Assembly: GCF_042685085.1 (NCBI RefSeq)
Contig: NZ_JBHUMM010000025.1
Location: 59,569-123,568 of the forward strand
Source of the DNA: Marinicrinis sediminis
Lineage (GTDB): Bacteria > Bacillota > Bacilli > Paenibacillales > KCTC-33676
DNA length: 64,000 bases
Reading direction: 5' to 3'
The notes beneath the pieces are model-generated. The model saw only the letters and a program-made list of their open reading frames with translations. It had not been told where the DNA came from and did not search any database. Made by a program: the position numbers and the translations under genes. Shown piece by piece: positions 42,547-52,085 of the stretch (positions are counted from its first letter, which is position 1; the number at the start of each line of letters is the position of its first letter).

Positions 42547-43401
42547 TTACATTTCCACATTCAGAATGTCCAGCAAACGATTGAGATCATCTTTGGAGAA
42601 ATAAGAAATTTCGATCTTCCCTTTATCCTTGGAAGATTTGATCTTAACGGTCGTCTTTAATGCCTCACGCAGCTGATCCTCTGCTTGTCCCAGGTAAGGG
42701 TCCTGATGCTTGGCTCTTGGTTTCACTTTCTTTTTTTGCTCGGTTTGCTGCTGCATTTGCTGAATGGCTTCTTCCAGTTCTCGCACACTCCACCCTTCCT
42801 GGATGGTCTTTCTCGCCAGTTCCAGTTTTCTCGCTGTTTCCTCTACGCCGGCAATCGCCCTTGCATGACCCATGGAAATTGTTCCACGTGAAACATAATC
42901 CTTGATCTCCTCCGGCAGGTGCATCAGGCGCAAGAAATTGGCAATGTGTGATCTCGATTTGCCCACTTTGGCTGACAATTCTTCCTGTGTCAGTTCAAAC
43001 TGATCCATGATAGCTTGATAAGCTTGTGCGACTTCCATCGCATTCAAGTCCTCACGCTGGATATTCTCAATCAGTGCAATTTCCATCACTTGCTGGTCAG
43101 AGAATTCCCGGACCACCGCTGGTATCGTCTCTAAACCTGCCAGTTGAGCAGCACGCCATCTCCGTTCACCTGCAATGATCTCGTGACCCTTTACGACTGC
43201 TCGAACGATGATTGGTTGAATGACACCATGTTCCTTGATGGATTCGCTCAGCTCTTTGATCGCATCCTCGTTAAACTGTTTGCGTGGCTGATACGGATTG
43301 GCACGCAGTTGCTTCACACCAATCTCGGTTACTTTGTCATCCTCTTTAACATTTAATGAAGGAATCAGTGCATCCAATCCTCTACCCAAACGTTTACTCA
43401 T
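42547..43401 (-). CDS. parB: Chromosome partitioning CTPase ParB (Spo0J)
   Basis: 284 residues. N-terminal RANPYQPRKQF, CTP-binding GERRWRA, HTH (KVGKSRSHIANFLRL) and a C-terminal dimer domain. It loads at parS sites and recruits SMC. It overlaps parA by 8 bases and contains a parS site at 42880. Confidence 0.97.
   Translation of the reverse strand: MSKRLGRGLDALIPSLNVKEDDKVTEIGVKQLRANPYQPRKQFNEDAIKELSESIKEHGVIQPIIVRAVVKGHEIIAGERRWRAAQLAGLETIPAVVREFSDQQVMEIALIENIQREDLNAMEVAQAYQAIMDQFELTQEELSAKVGKSRSHIANFLRLMHLPEEIKDYVSRGTISMGHARAIAGVEETARKLELARKTIQEGWSVRELEEAIQQMQQQTEQKKKVKPRAKHQDPYLGQAEDQLREALKTTVKIKSSKDKGKIEISYFSKDDLNRLLDILNVEM
42880..42895. promoter_or_regulatory. parS site inside parB
   Basis: TGTTCCACGTGAAACA is an exact match to the Bacillus parS consensus TGTTNCACGTGAAACA. 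The site within parB (spo0J) is conserved in B. subtilis. Confidence 0.95.
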
Positions 43402-44155
43402 TCATAATCACTTCCTTTGCCAAATCCATATAGACTTCTGCTCCTTTAGATTTAGGGTCGTAGTTAATAATGGATTTCCCGTGGCTGGGAGCTTCACTCA
43501 GGCGTACATTTCTCGGAATAATGGTCTGATACACTTTTTCCTGGAAATATTTTTTAACTTCCTCAATGACTTGAATGCCCAGGTTGGTTCTGGCATCCAG
43601 CATAGTCAGCAATACGCCTTCAATCTGCAAATTCGTATTCAAATGTTTCTGTACGAGACGGACCGTATTCAACAACTGACTCAACCCTTCCAGCGCATAG
43701 TATTCGCACTGAATGGGAATAATGACACTATCTGAAGCCGTTAAAGAATTAATCGTTAGAATGCCCAGAGATGGCGGGCAATCGATAATGATGTAATCAA
43801 ACATATGCTTGACCAGCTGTAGTGATTTCTTCAAGCGAACTTCTCTGGAAATGGTCGGAACCAGTTCAATCTCTGCACCGGCCAGTTGAATGGTAGCCGG
43901 AATCAATTTCAAGTTCTCAATAGCTGTATCTGCAATAGCATCCTTGGGATGAACATCGTTAATAATCACGTCATAAATGTCATGATTCACATCCGCTTTG
44001 TTTATGCCAATTCCACTGGTTGTATTTCCTTGCGGATCAATGTCGACGAGCAGTACCCGCTTGCCTAATGTAGCCAAGCATGCGCCTAAGTTTACAGACG
44101 TTGTTGTTTTTCCAACGCCGCCTTTTTGATTGGTTATTGCGATTGTTTTACACAA
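43394..44155 (-). CDS. parA: Chromosome partitioning ATPase ParA (Soj)
   Basis: 253 residues from TTG 44155 with GGGGTGA upstream. Deviant Walker A KGGVGKTT, DIDPQGN and DCPPSLG are typical. It regulates DnaA and works with ParB at the origin. Confidence 0.97.
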   Translation of the reverse strand: MCKTIAITNQKGGVGKTTTSVNLGACLATLGKRVLLVDIDPQGNTTSGIGINKADVNHDIYDVIINDVHPKDAIADTAIENLKLIPATIQLAGAEIELVPTISREVRLKKSLQLVKHMFDYIIIDCPPSLGILTINSLTASDSVIIPIQCEYYALEGLSQLLNTVRLVQKHLNTNLQIEGVLLTMLDARTNLGIQVIEEVKKYFQEKVYQTIIPRNVRLSEAPSHGKSIINYDPKSKGAEVYMDLAKEVIMNE

Positions 44156-44474
44156 AGTCGTTCACCCCAGAAAATATCATGCTCATCTTCCTTTACACTT
44201 TCATTTTCGGTTAACCTGTTCTTCGACACCTTTATCCATTATACTTCGCCACTGCCAGAGTTGAAAGCGTATGGATGAATTTATTATACAGAATGGCAAG
44301 AAAAGGTGGCCGCATCAGCCACCTTTTCACTTTCACGCGTTTCAATTTGAAGTTTGTATTGAAGAGTCATTCATAGAAATCTATATCTGATTATTGCACC
44401 TTATCTTATTATTGCACTTTGTAGTGATCATATTGCCTTGTTTTTGAGAATGATATCATATCATTTCAAGCATC
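44156..44474. other. Intergenic region between parA and noc, with the noc terminator
   Basis: No gene is seen. A perfect 10-bp stem at 44301-44327 (AAAAGGTGGC with GCCACCTTTT, 7-base loop) with TTTTCTT on the minus strand terminates noc. TTATTGCAC occurs twice near 44392 and 44411, significance unknown. The parA promoter is probably in 44160-44280. Confidence 0.75.
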
Positions 44475-45293
44475 CTATGCTTTGTTCTTGGGAATCTTGA
44501 TGGTTATCTCGTAATATTCACCGGCATCCTTCTCATCCTTCTCTACCTTCATACCCGTATCTACGATCATATCAACGGATTGACGAATGGTATTCAAGGC
44601 CAGTCTGACATCCTTGGAGAAAGAGATCCGTTTCGTTTTCTTGTCTGGCTTCGCCTGCTTAAAAAACTCTACTCTCGTTTCCGTCTGCTTTACATTTAAC
44701 TCTTTGGAGATAATGTCCTCCAATATTTTCTCCTGCAGCTCTACCTCAATCCCAATTAGCGCCCGGGCATGTCTTTCTGTAATCTGCCGTTCCATCAATG
44801 CCTGCTTCACGGCATCCCCAAGCTGAAGAAGACGTATTTTATTGGCAATCGTCGATTGGCTTTTTCCGAGGCGTTGCGCAAGACTCTCCTGGGTAAGCTC
44901 GTGCAATTCGATAAGTTTCTGATAGGCAATCGCCTCCTCAATGGAGGTCAGATTCTCTCTCTGTAAATTCTCGATCAGGGCAATCGAGGCAGCCTGGGCA
45001 TCATTAAACTCACGAATAATAGCGGGAATGGTCGCCATCTCCAGCTTTTTCACAGCCCGAAAACGTCTTTCCCCCGCTATAATTTCATATTTATCATTTC
45101 TCAATCTCACGACAATAGGCTGGATGACACCGTGTGTACGTATGGTTTGACAGAGCTCTTCAATTTTTTCATCATCGAAGATCGTTCTCGGTTGATAAGG
45201 ACTCGGTACAATTTGATCGACAGGCAGCTGTCTCACTTCATCCTGTTGTACTTTTTCTCCAAATCCGAAAATTTTAGAAAATTGCTCTTTCAT
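44475..45293 (-). CDS. noc: Nucleoid occlusion protein Noc
   Basis: 272 residues. A ParB paralogue (PSPYQPR, IIAGERRFRAV, LGKSQSTIANKIRLL) that lies between rsmG and parA, the position of noc in Bacillales. It binds NBS sites and the membrane (basic amphipathic N-terminus MKEQFSKIFGFGEK) to block division over DNA. Confidence 0.95.
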   Translation of the reverse strand: MKEQFSKIFGFGEKVQQDEVRQLPVDQIVPSPYQPRTIFDDEKIEELCQTIRTHGVIQPIVVRLRNDKYEIIAGERRFRAVKKLEMATIPAIIREFNDAQAASIALIENLQRENLTSIEEAIAYQKLIELHELTQESLAQRLGKSQSTIANKIRLLQLGDAVKQALMERQITERHARALIGIEVELQEKILEDIISKELNVKQTETRVEFFKQAKPDKKTKRISFSKDVRLALNTIRQSVDMIVDTGMKVEKDEKDAGEYYEITIKIPKNKA

Positions 45294-45634
45294 CTACTCT
45301 CTACCACCTATCTATATGCCTAATCAAACTGAATGGATCGATTGCGATTGTGTCTATGTACATGCAAATGAACCCTACCTGAATGTACATCCAGACTATG
45401 TACGGCAAGCAGATCACAAACTTGCCAAACCGTTAGTTGATTTCCTATATTATTTCTGCATGTTCGCTTCTAAATCCTGCTATACCCCTAAATTTGTTAC
45501 ACGTTGAAAAGCAACAAAACGGGACGGCAAAGAAATAGAAAAGGGATGTTCCACGTGGAACATCCACTTTATTGGCTATACATGCGTGGAATGATCGCTT
45601 CCGTTGTCTGGTCTTTAACATCGCATATGGATGA
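45294..45634. other. Intergenic region between noc and rsmG
   Basis: No gene is seen. It holds a parS-like palindrome (45547-45562), and the noc promoter must be here. ATGTACAT-like motifs recur three times (45354-45400). Confidence 0.6.
45547..45562. promoter_or_regulatory. parS-like palindrome between noc and rsmG
   Basis: TGTTCCACGTGGAACA is a perfect 16-bp palindrome, one base different from the parS consensus. It is an origin-proximal candidate ParB nucleation site. Confidence 0.8.
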
Positions 45635-46354
45635 CTACAAAGGTTGCTTGAGTGGTGTACCCGGTTTGCGCGGATACTTGTTTGGCGTTGCCTTCAATTT
45701 TTGGATTAACACAATGTGTCGGCTGGATTGTTCAACTGGCAATGTAAGGGAAGGCTGCTTCTCAACGACACCACCCAGCACTTTCAAACTATGTGCCGCC
45801 TGCGTGATCTCCTCTTCGGAATGCATTCCTTTCATCGCTGCAAAGTATCCCTTTACCTTTACGAAAGGCAGGCAAAATTCATTCAAGACATTAAGCTTGG
45901 CAACCGCTCTGGCACAAGCCAGATCATATTGCTCCCGATGCGCCTTGTTTCTCCCCCATTCTTCTGCACGTCCGTGAATGCAAGTAACGCCGTCCAGACC
46001 AAGCTGTTCACTCACCTCAGTCAGAAATGAAATGCGCTTGTTCAAGGAATCGAGAATCGTCAGCTTTAGATGAGGAAAAGCAATTTTCAAAGGAATACCG
46101 GGAAAACCGGCCCCTGAACCGACATCGATGATACTCTCCAGTTGCTGAACAGGGACATGGAAAGCTAGCGTAAGCGAATCATAAAAATGTTTTTCGTATA
46201 CGTCCGCTCTTTCCGTAATCCCTGTCAGATTCATCTTCTCATTCCATTCTACGAGAAGCTCGTAATACCGCTCGAATTGCGCCAGCTGTTCGGCTGTGAG
46301 GGGTATCTGCCCCGGCACCAGCCATTCTGTAAAGCGCTGTTGAATCTGATCCAT
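45635..46354 (-). CDS. rsmG: 16S rRNA (guanine527-N7)-methyltransferase
   Basis: 239 residues. SAM-binding DVGSGAGFPGIPLKI and ACARAVAKLNVL are diagnostic. Its ATG overlaps the mnmG stop by one base (TGATG). Loss of this enzyme gives low-level streptomycin resistance. Confidence 0.97.
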   Translation of the reverse strand: MDQIQQRFTEWLVPGQIPLTAEQLAQFERYYELLVEWNEKMNLTGITERADVYEKHFYDSLTLAFHVPVQQLESIIDVGSGAGFPGIPLKIAFPHLKLTILDSLNKRISFLTEVSEQLGLDGVTCIHGRAEEWGRNKAHREQYDLACARAVAKLNVLNEFCLPFVKVKGYFAAMKGMHSEEEITQAAHSLKVLGGVVEKQPSLTLPVEQSSRHIVLIQKLKATPNKYPRKPGTPLKQPL

Positions 46355-48288
46355 CAGCTTTGCTCCTGTTCGGTCGCGATGCGTGCCTGAGCAGCTTGCT
46401 TGTTCTTTTCTTTCATTTGCTGGGCATTCTCCAGGTACACGAGCAAGATCGAAATGTCCGCAGGCGTTACGCCTGATATGCGGGACGCTTGGCCAATGGA
46501 AATCGGCTGAATCTGGTTGAGCTTTTGTCTGGCTTCCATCGCAATCCCATGAATGTCCATGAACGGAACACCTTCGGGGATGCGTTTTTTCTCCATTTTG
46601 CGCAGTCGCTCTACCTGCTGCAACTGCTTCTCAATATATCCGGCATATTTAATCTGAATCTCTACCTGCTCTTTTACGTCCTCAGGTAGTGGGGTTTCAG
46701 CTGGACAAATGGACGCAATATGCGCATACGTTATTTCCGGGCGGCGTAATAGCGTAGACAGTTCCACTGCATTGTTCAGTTTGACGGTTCCCGCTTCCTC
46801 CAGCATCTGCTGAACAGGCTCTTCCGGTCTAACCTTGGTCGTTGTCAGACGCTGAATTTCGTCTTCAATTTGCTGCTTTTTCAAGCAAAAACGATCATAG
46901 CGATCCTGTTTGATCAGCCCGATCTCATAACCCAGATCAGTCAAACGCAAATCTGCATTATCGTTGCGCAGCAGCAATCTGTACTCGGCACGGGAAGTAA
47001 GCAGGCGGTACGGTTCATTGGTCCCCTTCGTCACGAGATCATCAATCAATACCCCAATATAACCTTGTGAACGATCCAAGATGACCGGTTCCCGGTTCTG
47101 GACTTTACGAGCTGCATTGATACCCGCCATAATCCCTTGTCCGGCTGCCTCTTCATAACCCGACGTACCGTTAATCTGTCCCGCAGTAAACAAGCCCTCT
47201 ACCCGCTTCGTCTCCAGGGAAGGCTTGAGCTGCGTCGGCACGACAGCATCATACTCAATCGCATAGCCCGTACGCATCATCTCTACCCGTTCCAGTCCGG
47301 TAATGGAGCGCAGAATCGACAACTGCACATCCTCCGGCATACTGGTGGATAGCCCCTGAACGTAGTATTCAGACGTATATCTTCCTTCCGGTTCCAGGAA
47401 GATCTGGTGCTTGGGCTTATCTGCAAAGCGCACAATTTTGTCCTCAATAGACGGACAATAACGGGGTCCCGTTCCTTCAATAGCCCCTGAGAACATCGGT
47501 GCTCTCGACAAGTTGTCATTGATGATCTGGTGCGTGTCCCCTGTCGTATACGTTAGCCAGCATGGCAGTTGCTCTTCCTTCGGTCCCTCTGTCGTCTCGA
47601 AGGAGAAAAACTTCGGCTTTTCATCACCGGGTTGACTCTCTGTCTTGTCAAAATCAATGCTGTCCTTATGAACACGCGGTGGTGTGCCCGTTTTGAATCG
47701 AACGAGCTCAAACCCCTGTTCTCTCAAACTTTCGGACAGTTTTAGAGAAGGCTGCTGGTTATTCGGTCCGCTCTCATACATCAGCTCTCCCATAATGATC
47801 TTGCCTCGCAAATACGTGCCGGTTGTTAGCACGACTGCTTTTCCAAAATAGGTAGCCCCTGTTTTCGTGATTACGCCTTTGCAGACTCCATCTTCCACGA
47901 TCAGTTCTTCCACCATACCTTGACGCAACGTCAGGTTTTCTGTCTGCTCGATCGTCTCCTTCATCACCTGCTGATACAAAAACTTGTCAGCTTGTGCCCG
48001 TAGGGCATGCACAGCAGGTCCTTTTCCGGTATTGAGCATTCTCATCTGAATGTACGTCTTGTCGATATTGCGTCCCATTTCACCGCCAAGGGCATCAATC
48101 TCCTTCACGACATGCCCTTTGGCCGGTCCGCCGATTGAGGGATTGCACGGCATAAACGCCACCATATCCAGGTTAATGGTCACGAGCAGTGTGTTGCATC
48201 CCATCCGAGCGGCTGCCAGAGCTGATTCACAGCCCGCATGTCCTGCTCCGATTACAATCACATCATATTCACCTGCGTAATAACTCAT
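46354..48288 (-). CDS. mnmG: tRNA-modifying FAD enzyme MnmG (GidA)
   Basis: 644 residues. N-terminal FAD loop VIGAGHAGCESALAAARMG, conserved PSIGGPAKGH, and SRAEYRLLLRNDNAD. With MnmE it installs carboxymethylaminomethyl groups at U34 of tRNAs. GGAGGT precedes the ATG; 73 bases after mnmE. Confidence 0.98.
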   Translation of the reverse strand: MSYYAGEYDVIVIGAGHAGCESALAAARMGCNTLLVTINLDMVAFMPCNPSIGGPAKGHVVKEIDALGGEMGRNIDKTYIQMRMLNTGKGPAVHALRAQADKFLYQQVMKETIEQTENLTLRQGMVEELIVEDGVCKGVITKTGATYFGKAVVLTTGTYLRGKIIMGELMYESGPNNQQPSLKLSESLREQGFELVRFKTGTPPRVHKDSIDFDKTESQPGDEKPKFFSFETTEGPKEEQLPCWLTYTTGDTHQIINDNLSRAPMFSGAIEGTGPRYCPSIEDKIVRFADKPKHQIFLEPEGRYTSEYYVQGLSTSMPEDVQLSILRSITGLERVEMMRTGYAIEYDAVVPTQLKPSLETKRVEGLFTAGQINGTSGYEEAAGQGIMAGINAARKVQNREPVILDRSQGYIGVLIDDLVTKGTNEPYRLLTSRAEYRLLLRNDNADLRLTDLGYEIGLIKQDRYDRFCLKKQQIEDEIQRLTTTKVRPEEPVQQMLEEAGTVKLNNAVELSTLLRRPEITYAHIASICPAETPLPEDVKEQVEIQIKYAGYIEKQLQQVERLRKMEKKRIPEGVPFMDIHGIAMEARQKLNQIQPISIGQASRISGVTPADISILLVYLENAQQMKEKNKQAAQARIATEQEQS

Positions 48289-48361
48289 CTGTGTACCTCC
48301 TTCACTTTCCGTTCTTTAAGCAATCTATACGAAACCCCTGAAGGGTTGTCATTTACATCTT

Positions 48362-49738
48362 CTACTTACCTAAACAGAATTTCGAGAAAATCTCATCTAA
48401 CAGCGATTCAGTAGCAGAGTCACCGACGATTTCGCCAAGAAACTCCCAGGCTCTTCTGACATCAATCTGAATCATATCAATCGGAACCAGCATCTCTACC
48501 CCTTCGATGACATCATGAAGCGCACTTCTGGCCTGCTTCAGCAACTGAATATGCCGACTATTCGTCACATACGTCAAATCCTGGCTCTCAATCCGCCCTT
48601 CGAAAAACAGGTCGGTGATCGCCTTCTCCAGCTCCTGCAGCCCCTGATCCTCTTTAATAGACATGCGAATCAACCGGTCTGCCTCAACCACGTCCTCAAG
48701 CTGCTCCATCCGGAGTTGCTGCGGTAAATCCATTTTATTGATAATGACCAGGACCGGACGATGCGTCATCTGCTGCAACAGATCAAGCTCTTCCTCCAGC
48801 AATGGTTCATTGTAATTCAGAACCATCAGAATCAAATCCGCTTGCGCAATGGCCGATCTGGAACGCTCGACCCCGATGCGCTCTACAACATCCTGGGTTT
48901 CACGGATGCCTGCCGTATCAAGCAGCTTCAGAGGAATCCCGTTAATCGTTATATACTCTTCAATGACATCACGCGTTGTCCCCGGAATGTCTGTCACAAT
49001 CGCTTTGCTCTCCTGAGTCAACGTGTTCATCAGCGAGGATTTTCCGACATTCGGTCTGCCTACAATCGCAGTCGTAATGCCCTCTCTGAGCATTTTGCCT
49101 TGGCCGGCTGTTTTCAATAACCGATCGACCTCCACCAGAGCGCTCTCACAATGCTCCCGTATAAAGGCATTCGTTAAATCCTCGACATCATGCTCTGGAT
49201 AATCAATGTTCACTTCAATATGAGCCATCGTGGCCACGAGTGTCTGACGCAGCTCTCTGATTTGTCTGGAAAGCAGGCCCTCGGATTGCTTCTGGGCTAT
49301 GCCGAACGCCCGATCTGACTTGGAACGAATGAGATCCATCACTGCCTCAGCCTGGGCCAGATCAATCCGGCCGTTCAGGAAGGCCCGCTTTGTAAATTCT
49401 CCCGGCTCGGCTATGCGCGCCCCATGTTCGAGTACCAGCTCCAGCACTTTCCGAACGGAAACCATGCCTCCGTGGCAGCTGATTTCGACCACATCCTCCT
49501 TCGTAAAAGAGCGTGGCCCTCTCATGAGACTGATCAGGACTTCTTCAATGATTTCATTTGAAACCGGATCTATGATTTTCCCATAGTGAATCGTATGGGT
49601 TTGTGCTTCTGTCAGGGCTGTCTTGCTGCGAAATACCCGATCCACAATCGGGATTGCATCCGGACCGCTTACACGTATGACAGCGATACTGCTCTCTCCC
49701 ACGGCTGTGGCAATCGCGGCTATCGTATCGGATATCAC
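48362..49738 (-). CDS. mnmE: tRNA-modifying GTPase MnmE (TrmE)
   Basis: 458 residues from GTG 49738 (GGAGGAGG upstream; the ORF runs 15 codons further without an RBS). N-terminal folate-binding domain, GTPase with GRPNVGKSSL, DTAG and NKMD, and the C-terminal FCLGK with the conserved cysteine. Partner of MnmG. Confidence 0.98.
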   Translation of the reverse strand: MISDTIAAIATAVGESSIAVIRVSGPDAIPIVDRVFRSKTALTEAQTHTIHYGKIIDPVSNEIIEEVLISLMRGPRSFTKEDVVEISCHGGMVSVRKVLELVLEHGARIAEPGEFTKRAFLNGRIDLAQAEAVMDLIRSKSDRAFGIAQKQSEGLLSRQIRELRQTLVATMAHIEVNIDYPEHDVEDLTNAFIREHCESALVEVDRLLKTAGQGKMLREGITTAIVGRPNVGKSSLMNTLTQESKAIVTDIPGTTRDVIEEYITINGIPLKLLDTAGIRETQDVVERIGVERSRSAIAQADLILMVLNYNEPLLEEELDLLQQMTHRPVLVIINKMDLPQQLRMEQLEDVVEADRLIRMSIKEDQGLQELEKAITDLFFEGRIESQDLTYVTNSRHIQLLKQARSALHDVIEGVEMLVPIDMIQIDVRRAWEFLGEIVGDSATESLLDEIFSKFCLGK

Positions 49739-49812
49739 CTTGGTCCCTCCTCCATCACGTTCTCTATATGATGCTTCAACCATATCCTCATATTATAGCA
49801 TTTCTGTAAGAT

Positions 49813-49860
49813 TGCAAAAAAATGCAATGACTCCAACGAACTCCCGAAGCCATTGCATTT
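49813..49860 (-). terminator. jag terminator
   Basis: AAATGCAATG (49820-49829) pairs with CATTGCATTT (49851-49860) and is followed on the minus strand by a T7 run. It ends the rpmH-rnpA-yidC-jag transcript. Confidence 0.85.
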
Positions 49861-49863
49861 GCC

Positions 49864-50481
49864 TTATTTCAACGTAATTACGACTCGTCGATTTGGTTCC
49901 TCACCTTTGCTGAAGGTCTTCACCTGATCATGTTCCTGAAGCTGCGTATGAATAATGCGCCTCTCGAGGGCATTCATCGGCTCCAGCATGACCTCTTTCC
50001 CTGACCGGATCACTTTCTGCGCCAGTCGCTTGGAAAGCTCCTCCAGGGTCTTCACCCGTCTCTGACGAAAATGCTCTGCATCCACTACGATGCGAAGATG
50101 CTTGTCCGAATATCGATTAGCCACGATGTTCACCAGGTACTGAACCGAATCGAGGGTATGTCCCCTTCGCCCGATCAGGATACCAAGCTCCGGACCATGC
50201 ATATGCAGGACGGTCTGTCCGTCTCGCTCTTCCTGTTCAACCGTGATGTCAATCGAAGCTGCATCAATCAGTTCCTTTAAAAAGGACATCGCTTCTTCAA
50301 TCGGATCTGGAATCAGGGTCAAGGCCACCTTGGCTTCCTTGGCACCCAAAAGGCCAAATAATCCTTTGGAAGGCTGTTCAAGCACCTCAACCTCTACGCG
50401 ATCCGAGGAAACCTTCCACTCGGCCAGGCCAGCCTGGACTGCATCCTCCACCGTTTTCCCCGATACAGTCATTTTCTTCAT
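49864..50481 (-). CDS. jag: Jag (KhpB/EloR) RNA-binding protein
   Basis: 205 residues. Jag_N (1-50, GLFGLLGAKEAKV), KH domain with GILIGRRGHTLDS, and R3H (ERRIIHTQLQEHDQVKTFS). It binds RNA with KhpA and affects cell elongation. It is downstream of yidC as usual. Confidence 0.95.
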   Translation of the reverse strand: MKKMTVSGKTVEDAVQAGLAEWKVSSDRVEVEVLEQPSKGLFGLLGAKEAKVALTLIPDPIEEAMSFLKELIDAASIDITVEQEERDGQTVLHMHGPELGILIGRRGHTLDSVQYLVNIVANRYSDKHLRIVVDAEHFRQRRVKTLEELSKRLAQKVIRSGKEVMLEPMNALERRIIHTQLQEHDQVKTFSKGEEPNRRVVITLK

Positions 50482-50495
50482 ACGGGCATCCTCCC

Positions 50496-51248
50496 TTACT
50501 TTTTCTCCTTGTCTGGTCTCCCATATAAAAAGTAAGTCTGCACGACAGTGAACAAGTTACTATACACCCAGTACAACGGCAGAGCGGACGGGAATGACAT
50601 CGCCATGACGAAGATCAATACCGGGAAAATCATCATTAACGCCTGCATTTGATTGGCTCCAGGCGGCATATTGGCTTGCATCACTTTCTGCTGAATGAAA
50701 GTCGTGATGGCCGCGAGCAGCGGAAGGATATAATAAGGGTCCTTCTCCCCTAGCTCGAGCCACATAAAGGAATGGGTCGCGATCTCGCTGTTCCAGCTGA
50801 TGGCATGGAACAGGGCAAACAGGATCGGCATCTGAATCAGAATCGGGAAACAACCCGCCAGTGGATTGACACCGTGCTTCTGGAAGAGCTTCATCGTCTC
50901 TTCCTGTTGCTTTTTCGGATCATCCTTGTAGCGGTCACGAATTTTCTTAATATCCGGCTGAAGCGCTTGCATCGCTTTGGAACTGCGGTATTGCTTGATG
51001 TTGAGCGGCAGAACCAGCAAGCGGATAATAATCGTCAAAATCAGGATTGAAATCCCGTATTGGTTCCAGAATAAATCAGCAAACAAATCCAGTGAATAGG
51101 AAATTGGGTATACAAAATACTTGGACCAAAAGTTTCCGTCCAGCAAATCCTCTGTCGTGGTCTTCTCTCCGCCTGTTCCACAACCAGTCAACATCACCAG
51201 CATGAAAGCAAGCAAGGCAAGCAAGTACCATTTATTTCTCCGAGACAA
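50496..51248 (-). CDS. yidC: Membrane protein insertase YidC (SpoIIIJ/OxaA1)
   Basis: 250 residues from TTG 51248 (AGGAGG upstream). Lipoprotein signal with lipobox MLTGC, then five membrane helices of the 60KD_IMP domain (ISILILTIIIRLLVLPL, GCFPILIQMPILFALFHAI). It inserts membrane proteins with or without Sec. 14 bases upstream of jag. Confidence 0.96.
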   Translation of the reverse strand: MSRRNKWYLLALLAFMLVMLTGCGTGGEKTTTEDLLDGNFWSKYFVYPISYSLDLFADLFWNQYGISILILTIIIRLLVLPLNIKQYRSSKAMQALQPDIKKIRDRYKDDPKKQQEETMKLFQKHGVNPLAGCFPILIQMPILFALFHAISWNSEIATHSFMWLELGEKDPYYILPLLAAITTFIQQKVMQANMPPGANQMQALMMIFPVLIFVMAMSFPSALPLYWVYSNLFTVVQTYFLYGRPDKEKK

Positions 51249-51358
51249 GTTTCATTTCCTCCTATCGAACCATCAAACCTCATGATCTTCTATAATGAAA
51301 TGCCACATTCAACTATATCATAGTTTGACCCTCAAGAAAACTCAACACAAAGGGCTCC

Positions 51359-51709
51359 CTACCGTTTTTTTGGCTTCCACAACGAAGCCTTTCTAATAAT
51401 ATGTAACACACTCTTTTCCATCTGCTGATACGTCATGTCGGCCACGGGCTTGCGGGCAATCAGAATCAGGTCATAACCGCCAGCAATCTGCTCCCGGTGA
51501 TGCCGGACAATCTCCTTCATTCTGCGGCGAAGCTTGTTGCGCACAACTGCATTGCCCAGCTTCTTGCTCACTGACACGCCGAGTCTGAACTCTTCAATAT
51601 TCGCATTTTTGCGACTGTATAACACAAACTGATAGTTGGCGACAGATTGACCAAATCGAAAAACCTGGCTGAAATGCTCCCTCTTTGCCAAACGATATTT
51701 TTTTTGCAC
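51359..51709 (-). CDS. rnpA: Ribonuclease P protein component
   Basis: 116 residues from GTG 51709 (GGAGAG 7 bases upstream), the usual size; an upstream ORF extension covers the rpmH-rnpA terminator and is rejected. The RNR signature is present as NKLRRRMKEIVR. It binds the catalytic RNA and tRNA leader. Confidence 0.95.
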   Translation of the reverse strand: MQKKYRLAKREHFSQVFRFGQSVANYQFVLYSRKNANIEEFRLGVSVSKKLGNAVVRNKLRRRMKEIVRHHREQIAGGYDLILIARKPVADMTYQQMEKSVLHIIRKASLWKPKKR

Positions 51710-51795
51710 AACCCATCTCTCCATTATTACGCTATGCCAGTCATTGTCTCCATCCCAATCGCGCTTATACCTCAAAACAAGCTCAAAATGACAAA

Positions 51796-51816
51796 AAGAC
51801 CACTTGACGTGGTCTT
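51796..51816 (-). terminator. Hairpin between rpmH and rnpA
   Basis: An 8-bp stem AAGACCAC/GTGGTCTT (loop 5) followed by T5 on the minus strand, immediately after the rpmH stop. It probably acts as a partial terminator so that rpmH is expressed above rnpA. Confidence 0.75.
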
Positions 51817-51818
51817 CA

Positions 51819-51953
51819 TTAAGCACTCAATACTTTTCTTCCTTTGCGACGACGAGCAACTAAAACCTTGCGGCCTGTTGCACTACTCATTCTTTTACGA
51901 AAACCATGAACTTTTTTACGCTTGCTAACATTCGGTCTGAATGTAGGTCTCAT
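51819..51953 (-). CDS. rpmH: Ribosomal protein bL34
   Basis: 44 residues, starting MRPTFRPNVSKRKKVHGF and ending RRRKGRKVLSA, full-length for L34. It is divergent from dnaA across the origin. Its RBS AGGAGGTG lies at about 51961-51968 on the minus strand. Confidence 0.98.
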   Translation of the reverse strand: MRPTFRPNVSKRKKVHGFRKRMSSATGRKVLVARRRKGRKVLSA

Positions 51954-52085
51954 TTACTTGCACCTCCTCTTGCGGTCTTGCACATCTTCAAACATTCATT
52001 ACCCTGTTCAAAAATACCTTTTTTCATTAAATCATCTCCCGCCCCAAAAGTCAATGAGAAAAACCGCTCCTTTATTTACCGACCT

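Noticed and set aside
45495..45510. TGTTACACGTTGAAAA, resembling parS
   Set aside because: Only the left half matches; the right half has several mismatches and breaks the palindrome.
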